Source of the DNA: an uncultured Archangium sp.
GTDB taxonomy: Bacteria > Myxococcota > Myxococcia > Myxococcales > Myxococcaceae
Length of the DNA stretch: 11,270 bases
Direction: 5' to 3'
NCBI GenBank assembly: GCA_946479335.1
Contig: CAMLFP010000167.1
Span: forward strand, 1 to 11,270
Shown: positions 1 through 6,310 of the stretch, in pieces
Position numbering within the stretch: position 1 is the stretch's first letter
Layout of the letters: the number at the start of each line of letters is the position of its first letter
Position numbers and translations under genes: made by a program
The notes under the pieces: generated by a model
The model's input: only the letters and a program-made list of their open reading frames with translations
Told to the model about the DNA's origin: nothing
Databases searched by the model: none

Positions 1-15
1 TCACCTGCACCACTG

Positions 16-33
16 CGTTCCACGGGGGGAACG
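16..33 (-). other. short hairpin just past the crotonase stop
   Basis: CGTTCC (16-21) and GGAACG (28-33) form a perfect 6-bp stem around a 6-nt loop. On the minus strand it begins about one base after the TGA of the crotonase gene. No T-run follows on the minus strand, so it is not a canonical intrinsic terminator. It might slow 3' exonucleases or be chance. The rest of bases 1-34 shows nothing recognisable. Confidence 0.2.
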
Positions 34-34
34 G

Positions 35-928
35 TCAGCGCTTCTCCAGCTCGCGAATCTTCTCGCGCGCCTCGTCGCCTTCGGGAATCGGTCGGCCGCT
101 GTCGCGCCACTCGACCGCCGCCTTGAATCCCTCGGCCTGCGCGTACCGGCGGAACCAGAGGCCTTCGGGGTTGTGGCGGGTGATGCCGTCGAAGAGCGTC
201 GCGAGCGTCTGCGTCTGCTCGAGGCCCATGGTCTGCATCACCTGGTTCACCACCAGCTTGTGCATCGCGAGGTGACTCGACGGCACCGAGGCGATGCGGT
301 TGGCCAGCGCCAGCACGCGCGCGTCGAGTTGATCAGCCGGCACCGCGTCGTTGGCGAGCCCCCACGCGTGCGCGGTGCGGCCGTCGATGGTGTCGCCGGT
401 GAACATCATCTGCTTGGCGCGCAGCGGCCCGAGCCGGAAGGTCCACATCGCGGTCGTGGGGCAGCCCCAGACGCGCGTGGGCATGTAGCCGATGCGCGCG
501 TCGTCGCTCATCACCAGCAAATCGCAGCACAGCGCGATGTCGGAGCCGCCGGCCACCGCCGCGCCGTGCACCTTGGCGATGGTGGGCTTCGCGCTGCGCC
601 ACAGCGACATGAAGTCGTCGGTGTTCCGCTTCATGAAGGCGAAGTCGACCATCGGGTCCCACGGGGCCTTCTCCTGCTGGCACGGGTGGTCGATGTCGCC
701 GGAGCCGAAATACGAGAGGTCGTAGCCGCCGCAGAAGCCCTTGCCCGCGCCTTCCACGATGATGACATGCACCTCGGGGTCGGCGTTGGCCCACTCGACC
801 GCCGCGCGGAGCTCTCGCGGCATCTCTTCGTTGATGGCGTTGAAGCGCGCCGGGCGGTTCAGCAGCAGCCTCGCGATGCGCGGGTGCTGGGCGTCTTTCT
901 CGATGGTGACCGATGAGTAGCTGGGCAT
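35..928 (-). CDS. crotonase-superfamily (enoyl-CoA hydratase/isomerase-like) protein lacking the classical catalytic glutamates
   Basis: The 297-aa product has the layout of a cytosolic acyl-CoA-binding crotonase. N-terminal strands carry LLNRPARFNAIN (residues 22-33). The first oxyanion-hole loop is FCGGYDL (65-71) and the second is HGAAVAGGSDIALCCD (121-136). A helical C-terminal domain contains the family's FTGDTIDGRTAHAWGL (176-191). By eye, the two acid positions of classical enoyl-CoA hydratase (rat Glu144 and Glu164) fall at Asp130 and Thr151 (MPT in place of PE), so standard hydration is doubtful and the reaction and substrate are unknown. I chose the ATG at 928 because the conserved N-terminus begins there and AGGGTGG lies just upstream. 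The frame stays open far upstream, but only as a shadow of the membrane gene. It stands alone, divergent from the membrane protein/cytochrome pair. The family call is secure; 'enoyl-CoA hydratase' as a function is not. Confidence 0.9.
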   Translation of the reverse strand: MPSYSSVTIEKDAQHPRIARLLLNRPARFNAINEEMPRELRAAVEWANADPEVHVIIVEGAGKGFCGGYDLSYFGSGDIDHPCQQEKAPWDPMVDFAFMKRNTDDFMSLWRSAKPTIAKVHGAAVAGGSDIALCCDLLVMSDDARIGYMPTRVWGCPTTAMWTFRLGPLRAKQMMFTGDTIDGRTAHAWGLANDAVPADQLDARVLALANRIASVPSSHLAMHKLVVNQVMQTMGLEQTQTLATLFDGITRHNPEGLWFRRYAQAEGFKAAVEWRDSGRPIPEGDEAREKIRELEKR

Positions 929-1003
929 GGGCCCACCCTGTCTGAACCGGGCCGCGTGATGAAGAGGCCCCGGAGAACCCGAGGGGCGTGTATTGAGCCG
1001 CGC
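929..1003. promoter_or_regulatory. divergent intergenic region, crotonase / membrane protein
   Basis: These 75 bp must hold the 5' ends of two divergent units. A purine-rich AGGGTGG lies upstream of the crotonase ATG on the minus strand. On the plus strand GAGGGG (981-986) is rather far from ATG 1004. I found no convincing -35/-10 pair in either direction, so the role is inferred from gene layout only. Confidence 0.3.
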
Positions 1004-1639
1004 ATGACGGGCCAGGAATTCTACGACTCCGCGTGGCACCACCCGGGCATGGCGTGGGCGCTGTGCGCGCTGGCGGTGGTCTTCATCGCGCTGACGGTGA
1101 AGGACCGCGCGACGAAGGGGGTGCTGTTGTTCCTCACCTTCGCCACGGCGCTCGACGCGCTCCTCACCGGCGGGCTCTCGCCGTTCGACCCGGGCTCGCT
1201 GCTGGCGCGCAACCTCTCCATCGCCTTCGTCATCTCCGGCGACGCGCGCATGTTCGTGCTGCTCGAGAAGTGGCGCGGCGAGACGTCGTGGGCGCGCGCG
1301 GGGCTCCGCGCCGTCGCGTGGAGCTTCGTGGTGCCCGTCGCGCAGGCCATCACGCTCAAGGCGCTGCCGCAGTACTTCCCGCAGACCCGCCACATCTTCC
1401 TCGTGTACGAGACGTTGTTCGTGGTGCTGGCGTGCGCGCTGCTGGCGACGCGCTACGCGCGCACGTGGAAGGCGACCTCGGTGCTGGCGTTCTTCCTCGT
1501 GCAGTACGCGCTGTGGGTGTTGAGCGACGTGCTGCTCCTCTCCGGCGCGACGTGGGCGTACTGGCTGCGGCTGGTGCCCAACGCGCTGTACTACGGGCTC
1601 TTCCTCATCTTCGCCGCACGCCAGGAGCAGAGCGCATGA
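1004..1639 (+). CDS. seven-helix integral membrane protein of unknown function
   Basis: The 211-aa product is very hydrophobic, with about seven predicted transmembrane segments near residues 14-32, 38-57, 66-87, 100-120, 129-149, 157-179 and 184-205. Short charged loops separate them (KDRATKG at 33-39, EKWRGET at 88-94). It has no signal peptide, no heme-ligand pair placed in an obvious pattern, and no motif I recognise. ATG 1004 gives an N-terminus typical of a polytopic protein. GTG 956 or ATG 959 in the same frame would add 15-16 residues (MKRPRRTRGA...) and cannot be excluded, since no strong ribosome site decides. Its stop overlaps the start of the cytochrome c gene as ATGA, so the two are probably translationally coupled. 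A membrane partner or anchor for that cytochrome is a reasonable inference, but unproven. Confidence 0.8.
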   Translation: MTGQEFYDSAWHHPGMAWALCALAVVFIALTVKDRATKGVLLFLTFATALDALLTGGLSPFDPGSLLARNLSIAFVISGDARMFVLLEKWRGETSWARAGLRAVAWSFVVPVAQAITLKALPQYFPQTRHIFLVYETLFVVLACALLATRYARTWKATSVLAFFLVQYALWVLSDVLLLSGATWAYWLRLVPNALYYGLFLIFAARQEQSA

Positions 1640-2454
1640 CGGTCGCACATCACACGAGCCCCCTCTCCCGTTCACGGGAGAGGGTTGGGGTGAGGGCCGC
1701 ACTCGCCGCATTCATCATTGCCGCCTGTGCGCACGCCCCCGCCGTCGGAGACAACAGCGCGACACTCACCGTCGGCGCGAAGACCTTCACGCTGGGGCAG
1801 CTCAAGTCACTCGTCGCCAGCGAGACGGTGCGCGGCTTCGACCCGTACTACCAGCGCGAGAAGACCTTCGAGGCGCTGCCGTTGGTCCCGGTGCTGAAGC
1901 TGGCGTACCCCGACGTCGACCTCGCGAAGGAGGAGTTCCTCCTGCGCGCGAGCGACGGCTACACGGTGCCGGTGAACGGCGCGAAGCTGCTCGAGGGCGC
2001 GTACCTCGCGTACGCCGACGCCGACGGCGCGTGGGCGCCCATCGGCGCGAAGCAGGTCAACCCGGGGCCCTGGTACATGGTGTGGAAGGACCAGCCCGAC
2101 CTCACCACGCACCCGCGTCCGTGGGCGCTGGCCAGCATCGCGGCGGAGAAGTTCGAGAAGGTCTTCCCGAAGCTGGTGCCGCCCGCGGGTGACGCGCAGG
2201 TGCAGCACGGCTTTCAACTCTTCAAGGAGCACTGCGTGAAGTGCCACGCGCTCAACCAGCAGGGCGGCCGCGTGGGCCCGGAGCTCAACGTGCCGATGAA
2301 CGTCACCGAGTACCGCGACGAGCCGTTCCTCCGCGCGTGGATTCGCAACCCCGGGCAGTTCCGCATCTCGGTGATGCCGCCGTCGCCCGAGCTGAGCGAC
2401 GACGACCTGACCGCGGTGCTGGCGTACCTGCGCGCGATGAAGCAGACGCGGTGA
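1636..2454 (+). CDS. lipoprotein: molybdopterin-oxidoreductase-like domain fused to class I cytochrome c
   Basis: From ATG 1636 the product is 272 aa. A hydrophobic stretch ends in a lipobox, IAAC (28-31), so export and lipid anchoring are likely. Residues about 42-160 resemble the fold of molybdopterin-dependent (sulfite-oxidase-like) domains: FLLRASDGYTVPV (101-113), GAYLAY (121-126) and PGPWYMVW (143-150). I see no Cys suited to bind Mo, so this part may be catalytically empty. Residues about 187-272 form a monoheme cytochrome c with CVKCH (200-204) and a probable distal ligand Met247 in VMPP. ATG 1636 overlaps the upstream TGA. An alternative start is GTG 1690, which gives 254 aa with a short lipoprotein signal (MRAALAAFIIAAC) and a G/A-rich ribosome site at 1676-1684 supplied by a palindromic repeat. 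The heme protein probably carries electrons at the envelope, perhaps with the upstream membrane protein. Confidence 0.88.
   Translation: MTVAHHTSPLSRSRERVGVRAALAAFIIAACAHAPAVGDNSATLTVGAKTFTLGQLKSLVASETVRGFDPYYQREKTFEALPLVPVLKLAYPDVDLAKEEFLLRASDGYTVPVNGAKLLEGAYLAYADADGAWAPIGAKQVNPGPWYMVWKDQPDLTTHPRPWALASIAAEKFEKVFPKLVPPAGDAQVQHGFQLFKEHCVKCHALNQQGGRVGPELNVPMNVTEYRDEPFLRAWIRNPGQFRISVMPPSPELSDDDLTAVLAYLRAMKQTR
1661..1696 (+). repeat. REP-like palindromic element with G-rich tail inside the cytochrome 5' coding end
   Basis: CCCTCTCCCG (1661-1670) and CGGGAGAGGG (1675-1684) form a perfect 10-bp stem with the loop TTCA. A tail, TTGGGGTGAGGG, follows at 1685-1696. From general knowledge, palindromes of this kind with this tail are dispersed in many proteobacterial genomes. 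Here the element lies between ATG 1636 and the lipoprotein signal, encodes SPLSRSRERVGVR in frame, and contains the alternative GTG start at 1690. Only one copy is visible in this window, so its repeat status rests on resemblance. Confidence 0.65.
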
Positions 2455-3411
2455 TCAGCGCTTCACGGTGTACGTGACGAGGCGGTGATCAGACCCGCCG
2501 TGCGGGCCGACCTTCACGTTGGTGATCTTCGCGCCCTTCGCCATGGCCCAGTCGATGCGCCCGTTGCCGGCCTTCTTCATGCCGGCCTTCTCGGCGATCC
2601 ACGACGGCGAGCCGTAGCCCGTCGAGCGCGAGCCCTCGTTCCAGTCGCCGCCGAAGAGAATCGACTGGCCCTTGTGCGCCTTCGCGTACGCCACCATGTG
2701 CTCGGAGAGGTCGATGTAGCTCTGCACGCGGCGCTCGGGGCCCACGGCGTGACCGTTGACGAAGTCGATGGCCGGCGGCGAATGCACCGACGCCACGTTG
2801 AGCCAGCCGGCCAGCTTCACCGCCGTCGCCGCGCGCGGCTGCGCCACGGAGCCGTTGGTCGTGAAGTAGCTCTTGGTGCTCTGGATCGACTCGCGGTTCG
2901 ACTCCTTGAGGCCGTCGCGCACCAGCACGCCCGATTCGCCGTGGTCCTTCGAGCCGGGGAAGGTCACGAGGTGGTACCCGGGGATGCTCCCCAGCGCCTT
3001 GTGGTACTGCTGGATCTCCTGCACCTGGAGGAAGTCCAACTTCCCCTGCTTCAGGAAACCCTGGACCACCTTCTTCACCGTCGCCGGGTCACGGTCGCGC
3101 AGGCAGTTGTAGGTGCCGCCCTTCATCGAACGCGGGGTCTCGCCGCCCTTGTCGGGCTTGCCCGGGCGGAACGTGCCCTTGAGGTGCAGCTTGTCGGAGA
3201 TCTTGCCGCCGGCGACGCCCGCCGGGTTCGCGCCCTTCCAGCCGTGGTCCTTCTTGTAGGCGGTAACGGCTTCGGCGGTGCGCGCGTCGAAGGTGTTGTC
3301 GACCTTGCCCTTCAGGTACCCGCGCACCTTCAGCTTCTTCTCGAGGTCTTCGACCTTCGTGCCCACCGCGCCCAACGTCATGACGTTCGTCTTCGGAGAG
3401 GTGATTCGCAT
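2455..3411 (-). CDS. peptidoglycan-binding domain fused to endonuclease/exonuclease/phosphatase (EEP) domain
   Basis: The 318-aa product has two parts. Residues about 14-60 match a PG_binding_1-type module (GTKVEDLEKKLKVRGYLKG, then TAEAVTAYKKDHGW). Residues about 98-318 form an EEP (DNase I-like) hydrolase with the expected metal and catalytic residues: Asn102 in YNCLR, Glu132 in LQVQEI, His210 in ASVHSPP, Asp256 and Asn258 in GGDWNEG, Asp287 in RIDWAM, and Asp308-His309 in GSDHRLV. It should be an active phosphodiesterase, cleaving either nucleic acid or a phospho-ester. No signal peptide is visible, which is odd for a wall-binding module. I chose ATG 3411; the frame is open to 3486 and ATG 3381 is also possible, and none has a clear ribosome site. 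Its stop abuts the cytochrome stop. It is convergent with that gene and divergent from the SIS gene. Confidence 0.87.
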   Translation of the reverse strand: MRITSPKTNVMTLGAVGTKVEDLEKKLKVRGYLKGKVDNTFDARTAEAVTAYKKDHGWKGANPAGVAGGKISDKLHLKGTFRPGKPDKGGETPRSMKGGTYNCLRDRDPATVKKVVQGFLKQGKLDFLQVQEIQQYHKALGSIPGYHLVTFPGSKDHGESGVLVRDGLKESNRESIQSTKSYFTTNGSVAQPRAATAVKLAGWLNVASVHSPPAIDFVNGHAVGPERRVQSYIDLSEHMVAYAKAHKGQSILFGGDWNEGSRSTGYGSPSWIAEKAGMKKAGNGRIDWAMAKGAKITNVKVGPHGGSDHRLVTYTVKR

Positions 3412-3510
3412 GCCACAGTGTCGTACTCGGCCGGCGCGTCGTCTCCCGGGGGTGATGGCAAAGGTGTTTACGCGGACGCTCCGCAACGTTTTGGGCTACC
3501 AATCGAGGCG
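3412..3510. promoter_or_regulatory. divergent intergenic region, nuclease fusion / SIS protein
   Basis: These 99 bp separate two divergent starts. GAGG at 3505-3508 sits only two bases before ATG 3511 and is a weak ribosome-site candidate for the SIS gene. I could not identify a well-spaced promoter pair or a strong dyad. The role is inferred from position. Confidence 0.25.
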
Positions 3511-4506
3511 ATGCACCCTTCGGTGACAGAGTTCGAAGCGCGCGTACGGCGGGGGCCGCAGGTGGTGGGTGACGTCTTCGCGCTGCCCATGCCGAAGGGC
3601 CTCTTTCCCTGGAGCGAGACCAGCCTCGTCTTCACCGGCATCGGCGCGTCGGAGGCCACCGCGCGCACCGCCGAGCAGCTGCTGCGCCACGAGCTGCGCC
3701 TGCGCGTCTCGGTGCAGCCGCTCTCCGACTTCCTCCACCGCGACATCGACCTCCAGGGCAAGACGCTGGTGCTGCTCTCGCAGGAGCTCTCGCCCAACGC
3801 CGTGTTGGCGCTGCAGCGCGCGGAGAGCTTCCAGCACGCGCTGTTGCTCACCTCGCTGCCCGCCACCGACGCGCGCCTCGACACGTTCCGCAAGGCGGGC
3901 GGCCAGGTGTGGACCCTGCCCCCCGCCGAGGAGCGCGGGTTGCTGGTGCGCGTGATGGGCCCGCTCGCGTCGACCGCGGCGTTGCTGAAGCTGGCGTGGG
4001 CCGGCAACGGCGCCGCGCTGCCGCCGGAGTGCGCCCTCGTGCCCCAGGCGATGCAGCGCGCGCTCGACGCCGGCTTCGCCACCGCCGCCGAGTGGCCGTT
4101 GGAGTCGACGCGCCCGCCGCTGGTCTCGTGCGGCTGGTACGCGCGCGCGCTGGAGTCCATCTTGTGGACGTGGATGGAGGCGTGGTGGGTCGAGGCGCCG
4201 CCGTGCTGGGAGCTGCTGGAGGTCGCCCACGGCCCCTGGCAACAGCACGCGAAGCAGAGCGGCCCGTGGCTGGCGCTGACGCGCGGTGACGACGCCCCGG
4301 AGCTGTGGAAGCGCTTCACCTCGATGCTCCCGCCGAACCAGTCGCTGCTGCGCGCGCCGTCGACGCTCTCCGCGCCGCTGTGCTTCTTCGAGCACTTCGC
4401 CTTCGTGCAGGGGCTGCTGGCGGGCGTGCTGCGGCGCCGCGACGTCGACCTGACGAGCTGGCCGGGGCAGGGCACCGACGCGCCGCTGTACCGTTTTCAG
4501 GGCTGA
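3511..4506 (+). CDS. SIS (sugar isomerase) domain protein, double-domain type
   Basis: The 331-aa protein follows the two-subdomain layout of GlmS/AgaS-type SIS proteins, which bind phosphosugars. The first half has LVFTGIGASEATARTAEQLL (39-58), VQPLSDFLHRD (68-78) and TLVLLSQELSPNAV (85-98), the counterpart of the SQSGET phosphosugar loop. The second half has PLVSCGWYARALES (203-216), ELLEVAHGPW (234-243), which resembles the ELKHGP segment of GlmS with Glu234 and His240 as candidate catalytic residues, and an end segment RRDVDL (309-314). The phosphosugar loop is altered (SQELSP), so substrate and even catalysis are uncertain. No glutaminase domain is present, so it is not GlmS. Start ATG 3511 fits the domain boundary; upstream the frame is merely antisense to the nuclease gene. 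It ends 15 bp before the convergent Rieske gene, with no terminator visible between. Confidence 0.75.
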   Translation: MHPSVTEFEARVRRGPQVVGDVFALPMPKGLFPWSETSLVFTGIGASEATARTAEQLLRHELRLRVSVQPLSDFLHRDIDLQGKTLVLLSQELSPNAVLALQRAESFQHALLLTSLPATDARLDTFRKAGGQVWTLPPAEERGLLVRVMGPLASTAALLKLAWAGNGAALPPECALVPQAMQRALDAGFATAAEWPLESTRPPLVSCGWYARALESILWTWMEAWWVEAPPCWELLEVAHGPWQQHAKQSGPWLALTRGDDAPELWKRFTSMLPPNQSLLRAPSTLSAPLCFFEHFAFVQGLLAGVLRRRDVDLTSWPGQGTDAPLYRFQG

Positions 4507-4521
4507 GAAGTTCGCGCGGCG

Positions 4522-5580
4522 CTACGCCGTCGCCGACTTCAGTGCGCGAGGCGTGTCTTCCGCGGTGGTCACCGCGACCGGCCCGTCTGCGGACGTCGGC
4601 GCCGGCGGGTGCTGTCGCGCAGCCGTGGCCGACGAGGGCTTGAGCGTCTCGCGGTAGTACTTCCGGAACTGCAGCGTCGCGCGGTCGGTGCGCACCGAGA
4701 TTTCCTCACTCGCGGGCGGCACCTCCATGGGCTGGCTGCTCTCCACCACCGCCTTGTCTTCATTCACGATGCGCCGGTTCGACAGGTTGAAGAGCGGGTT
4801 GAGCAACGCCAGCGTCGCGAAGCTGCGCGCGCCCACCACCACCATGCGCGTGTGCGTCGCGTCGATGGGCACGCAGAGCGCGTGCATGCGGAATACCTTC
4901 CCGGGGATGGGGATGTGCAGCACCATGATGTTCGGCTTGAACCACTCCAGCATCGCGCCGGAGTCTTCGCGGCCGTCGACCACCGCGCGCGTCGTGCCGC
5001 CGAAGGGCGCGTCTTCCCAGGTGATGTCCATCCGCGAGTCGGGCTTGAGGTACGGCCGCACGAAGCGCCCGATGGTCTTGCGGTGCACGAAGGGCACGTG
5101 CGGGCTGTCGAGCATGTTCTCCATCGCCCGCGTCCAGTGCGCGTTCCACTCGACCTCGAGGTACGTCCGCGCCACGCCCGGCATCGTCAGCGCGTCGGGC
5201 ACCTGCGGTTCAGGCACCGGCTCGTTCGCGCGGCGCGGCGCCGTGTAGAGCCACAGCAGCCCACCGATGTCGCGCGCGGGGAAGCTGGTGGCGAACAGGC
5301 GTTCACGCTTCGCGTCGGGGTTGAGCGGCACCTCGCGCACTTCGCCGTCGCCGCCGAACTTCCACGCGTGGAAGGGGCACTCGAGGCAGCCATCCTTCAC
5401 CTCGCCCAGTGACAGCTTCGCGCCGCGGTGCGGGCAGCGGTCGAGCAGCGCGTGCACGGCGCCTTTCTCGTCGCGGAAGAACACCACCGGCTCTCCGGCC
5501 ACGGTCAGCGACAGCGGCTTCTTCCCGAGTCGCCTCGAGCGCGTCACCGGTGTCCACACGTTCGCGAAGCCTTCGAACAT
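4522..5580 (-). CDS. Rieske [2Fe-2S] non-heme iron oxygenase, PaO/VanA-like
   Basis: The 352-aa product is an oxygenase component of the Rieske type. The 2Fe-2S ligands are Cys49/His51 (CPH) and Cys68/His71 (CPFH), with 16 residues between the two motifs. The mononuclear iron region is ENMLDSPHVPFVH (154-166), giving the bridging Asp158 and ligands His161 and His166; a third, carboxylate ligand should lie further on. The layout and the ED-x-x-x-V-x-x-SQP segment (274-284) resemble the pheophorbide a oxygenase/vanillate O-demethylase branch, but the substrate cannot be read. No reductase or ferredoxin gene is adjacent, so electrons must come from elsewhere. The last ~38 residues (after ETLKP) are an Ala/Pro/Thr-rich tail. 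ATG 5580 starts at the expected MFEGFANVWTPV. It lacks a ribosome site but has a promoter placed for a leaderless mRNA. A terminator separates it from the upstream lipoprotein gene. Confidence 0.9.
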   Translation of the reverse strand: MFEGFANVWTPVTRSRRLGKKPLSLTVAGEPVVFFRDEKGAVHALLDRCPHRGAKLSLGEVKDGCLECPFHAWKFGGDGEVREVPLNPDAKRERLFATSFPARDIGGLLWLYTAPRRANEPVPEPQVPDALTMPGVARTYLEVEWNAHWTRAMENMLDSPHVPFVHRKTIGRFVRPYLKPDSRMDITWEDAPFGGTTRAVVDGREDSGAMLEWFKPNIMVLHIPIPGKVFRMHALCVPIDATHTRMVVVGARSFATLALLNPLFNLSNRRIVNEDKAVVESSQPMEVPPASEEISVRTDRATLQFRKYYRETLKPSSATAARQHPPAPTSADGPVAVTTAEDTPRALKSATA

Positions 5581-5586
5581 GGTGCA

Positions 5587-5615
5587 ATCGTAACCAGCCG
5601 GGCTGCGATGTTCAA
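5587..5615 (-). promoter_or_regulatory. candidate promoter of the Rieske gene (leaderless)
   Basis: On the minus strand TTGAAC (5615-5610) and TACGAT (5592-5587) are separated by exactly 17 bp; each matches the vegetative consensus at 4 of 6 bases. Transcription would begin at about 5580, the A of the ATG, which fits the lack of a ribosome site there. Just upstream lies the 8-bp palindrome TTGTACAA (5619-5626), and the preceding gene's terminator ends at 5642. Prediction by eye. Confidence 0.45.
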
Positions 5616-5641
5616 GGTTTGTACAATGTGTGCGCCTGCCC

Positions 5642-5672
5642 AAAAAACGGGAGGCCCGTCACCAGGCCTCCC
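5642..5672 (-). terminator. intrinsic terminator of the Cys-rich lipoprotein gene (copy 1 of a repeated hairpin)
   Basis: Arms 5649-5656 (GGGAGGCC) and 5665-5672 (GGCCTCCC) form a perfect 8-bp GC-rich stem with an 8-nt loop. On the minus strand the stem is followed by G and six T (5647-5642). It begins 23 nt after the stop codon. Stem and loop are nearly the same as in the copies at 6447-6476 and 8809-8842. Confidence 0.9.
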
Positions 5673-5695
5673 CGTCACTGCTTGCGCGTTCAGCG

Positions 5696-6310
5696 TCAGT
5701 CGCAGAAGCCGAAGGACTCGTTGTCGAGCGACCTGCACATCGACTCATTGGTGCAGCTGCTCTTGCCGCCGGGCGAGAGGCACGTCGGGTGGCAGCGCCC
5801 GCCGCTCGAGCCGTTCTCGAGGACGCACACCACGTCGTCGGAATAGCCACAGTCGGTGTTGGTGGCGCAGGAGCGCGTGCAGTAGCCGTCGGGGTGTTGG
5901 GTGGTGGTGATGCACTCTCCCTGGCTGCAGTCGTAGTCGTGCTTGCAGTGCGCGCCGATGGGCGCCTGTGACGCGTAGCCGCAGAAGCTCGCCTTCAGGT
6001 CGTCACTGAAGATGCAGGCACCGCCGTTGAGACAGTCAGCGTCCTTCGTGCACGTCTGTGAACACCCGTTCGCGACGCAGATCGTGCCTGCCTGACACTT
6101 CGTCGTCGCGTTGCACGTGGAGATGCACATCAGGCCGCTCCCGCCGCCGTTGCAGCTCGCGCCCGGAATGTCGCCGCAGTCCGAGTTGGTCTCGCAGCCG
6201 TGGCCGTACGTCTCGGGGAGTGACGAAGTGTTCGCGCCTCCCGTGCCTCCCTCGGTACCACCACAACCAACGACGACGACGCTCACCACCAGCAGCAGCT
6301 CTCGAAACAT
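5696..6310 (-). CDS. cysteine-rich lipoprotein with repeated Asp-Cys motifs
   Basis: The 204-aa product begins MFRELLLVVSVVVVGC, a lipoprotein signal with the lipidated Cys at 16. A Gly/Thr/Ser linker follows, then a domain with 24 further Cys, an even number that would allow 12 disulfides outside the cytoplasm. Four short units share a pattern ending in Asp-Cys: TNSDCG (41-46), KDADCL (89-94), HDYDCS (124-129) and TNTDCG (150-155). Each lies within a run of closely spaced Cys, giving small knotted modules. Similar Cys-rich surface lipoproteins are common in myxobacterial genomes as I know them, usually without assigned function. ATG 6310 is supported by GGAG eight bases upstream; the frame runs on to 6448 but without a signal. 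The mRNA leader has several hairpins. The gene is bounded by two copies of the same terminator, so it should be monocistronic. Function unknown. Confidence 0.85.
   Translation of the reverse strand: MFRELLLVVSVVVVGCGGTEGGTGGANTSSLPETYGHGCETNSDCGDIPGASCNGGGSGLMCISTCNATTKCQAGTICVANGCSQTCTKDADCLNGGACIFSDDLKASFCGYASQAPIGAHCKHDYDCSQGECITTTQHPDGYCTRSCATNTDCGYSDDVVCVLENGSSGGRCHPTCLSPGGKSSCTNESMCRSLDNESFGFCD

Noticed and set aside
929..1711. Upstream extension of the crotonase frame on the minus strand
   Set aside because: It is antisense to the membrane protein gene, low in complexity and Arg-rich, and not crotonase-like. Its first residues merely translate the palindromic repeat. The conserved protein starts at 928.
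2485..3510. Upstream extension of the SIS frame on the plus strand
   Set aside because: It is antisense to the complete nuclease-fusion gene, with composition typical of a GC-rich shadow frame. The SIS fold begins after ATG 3511.
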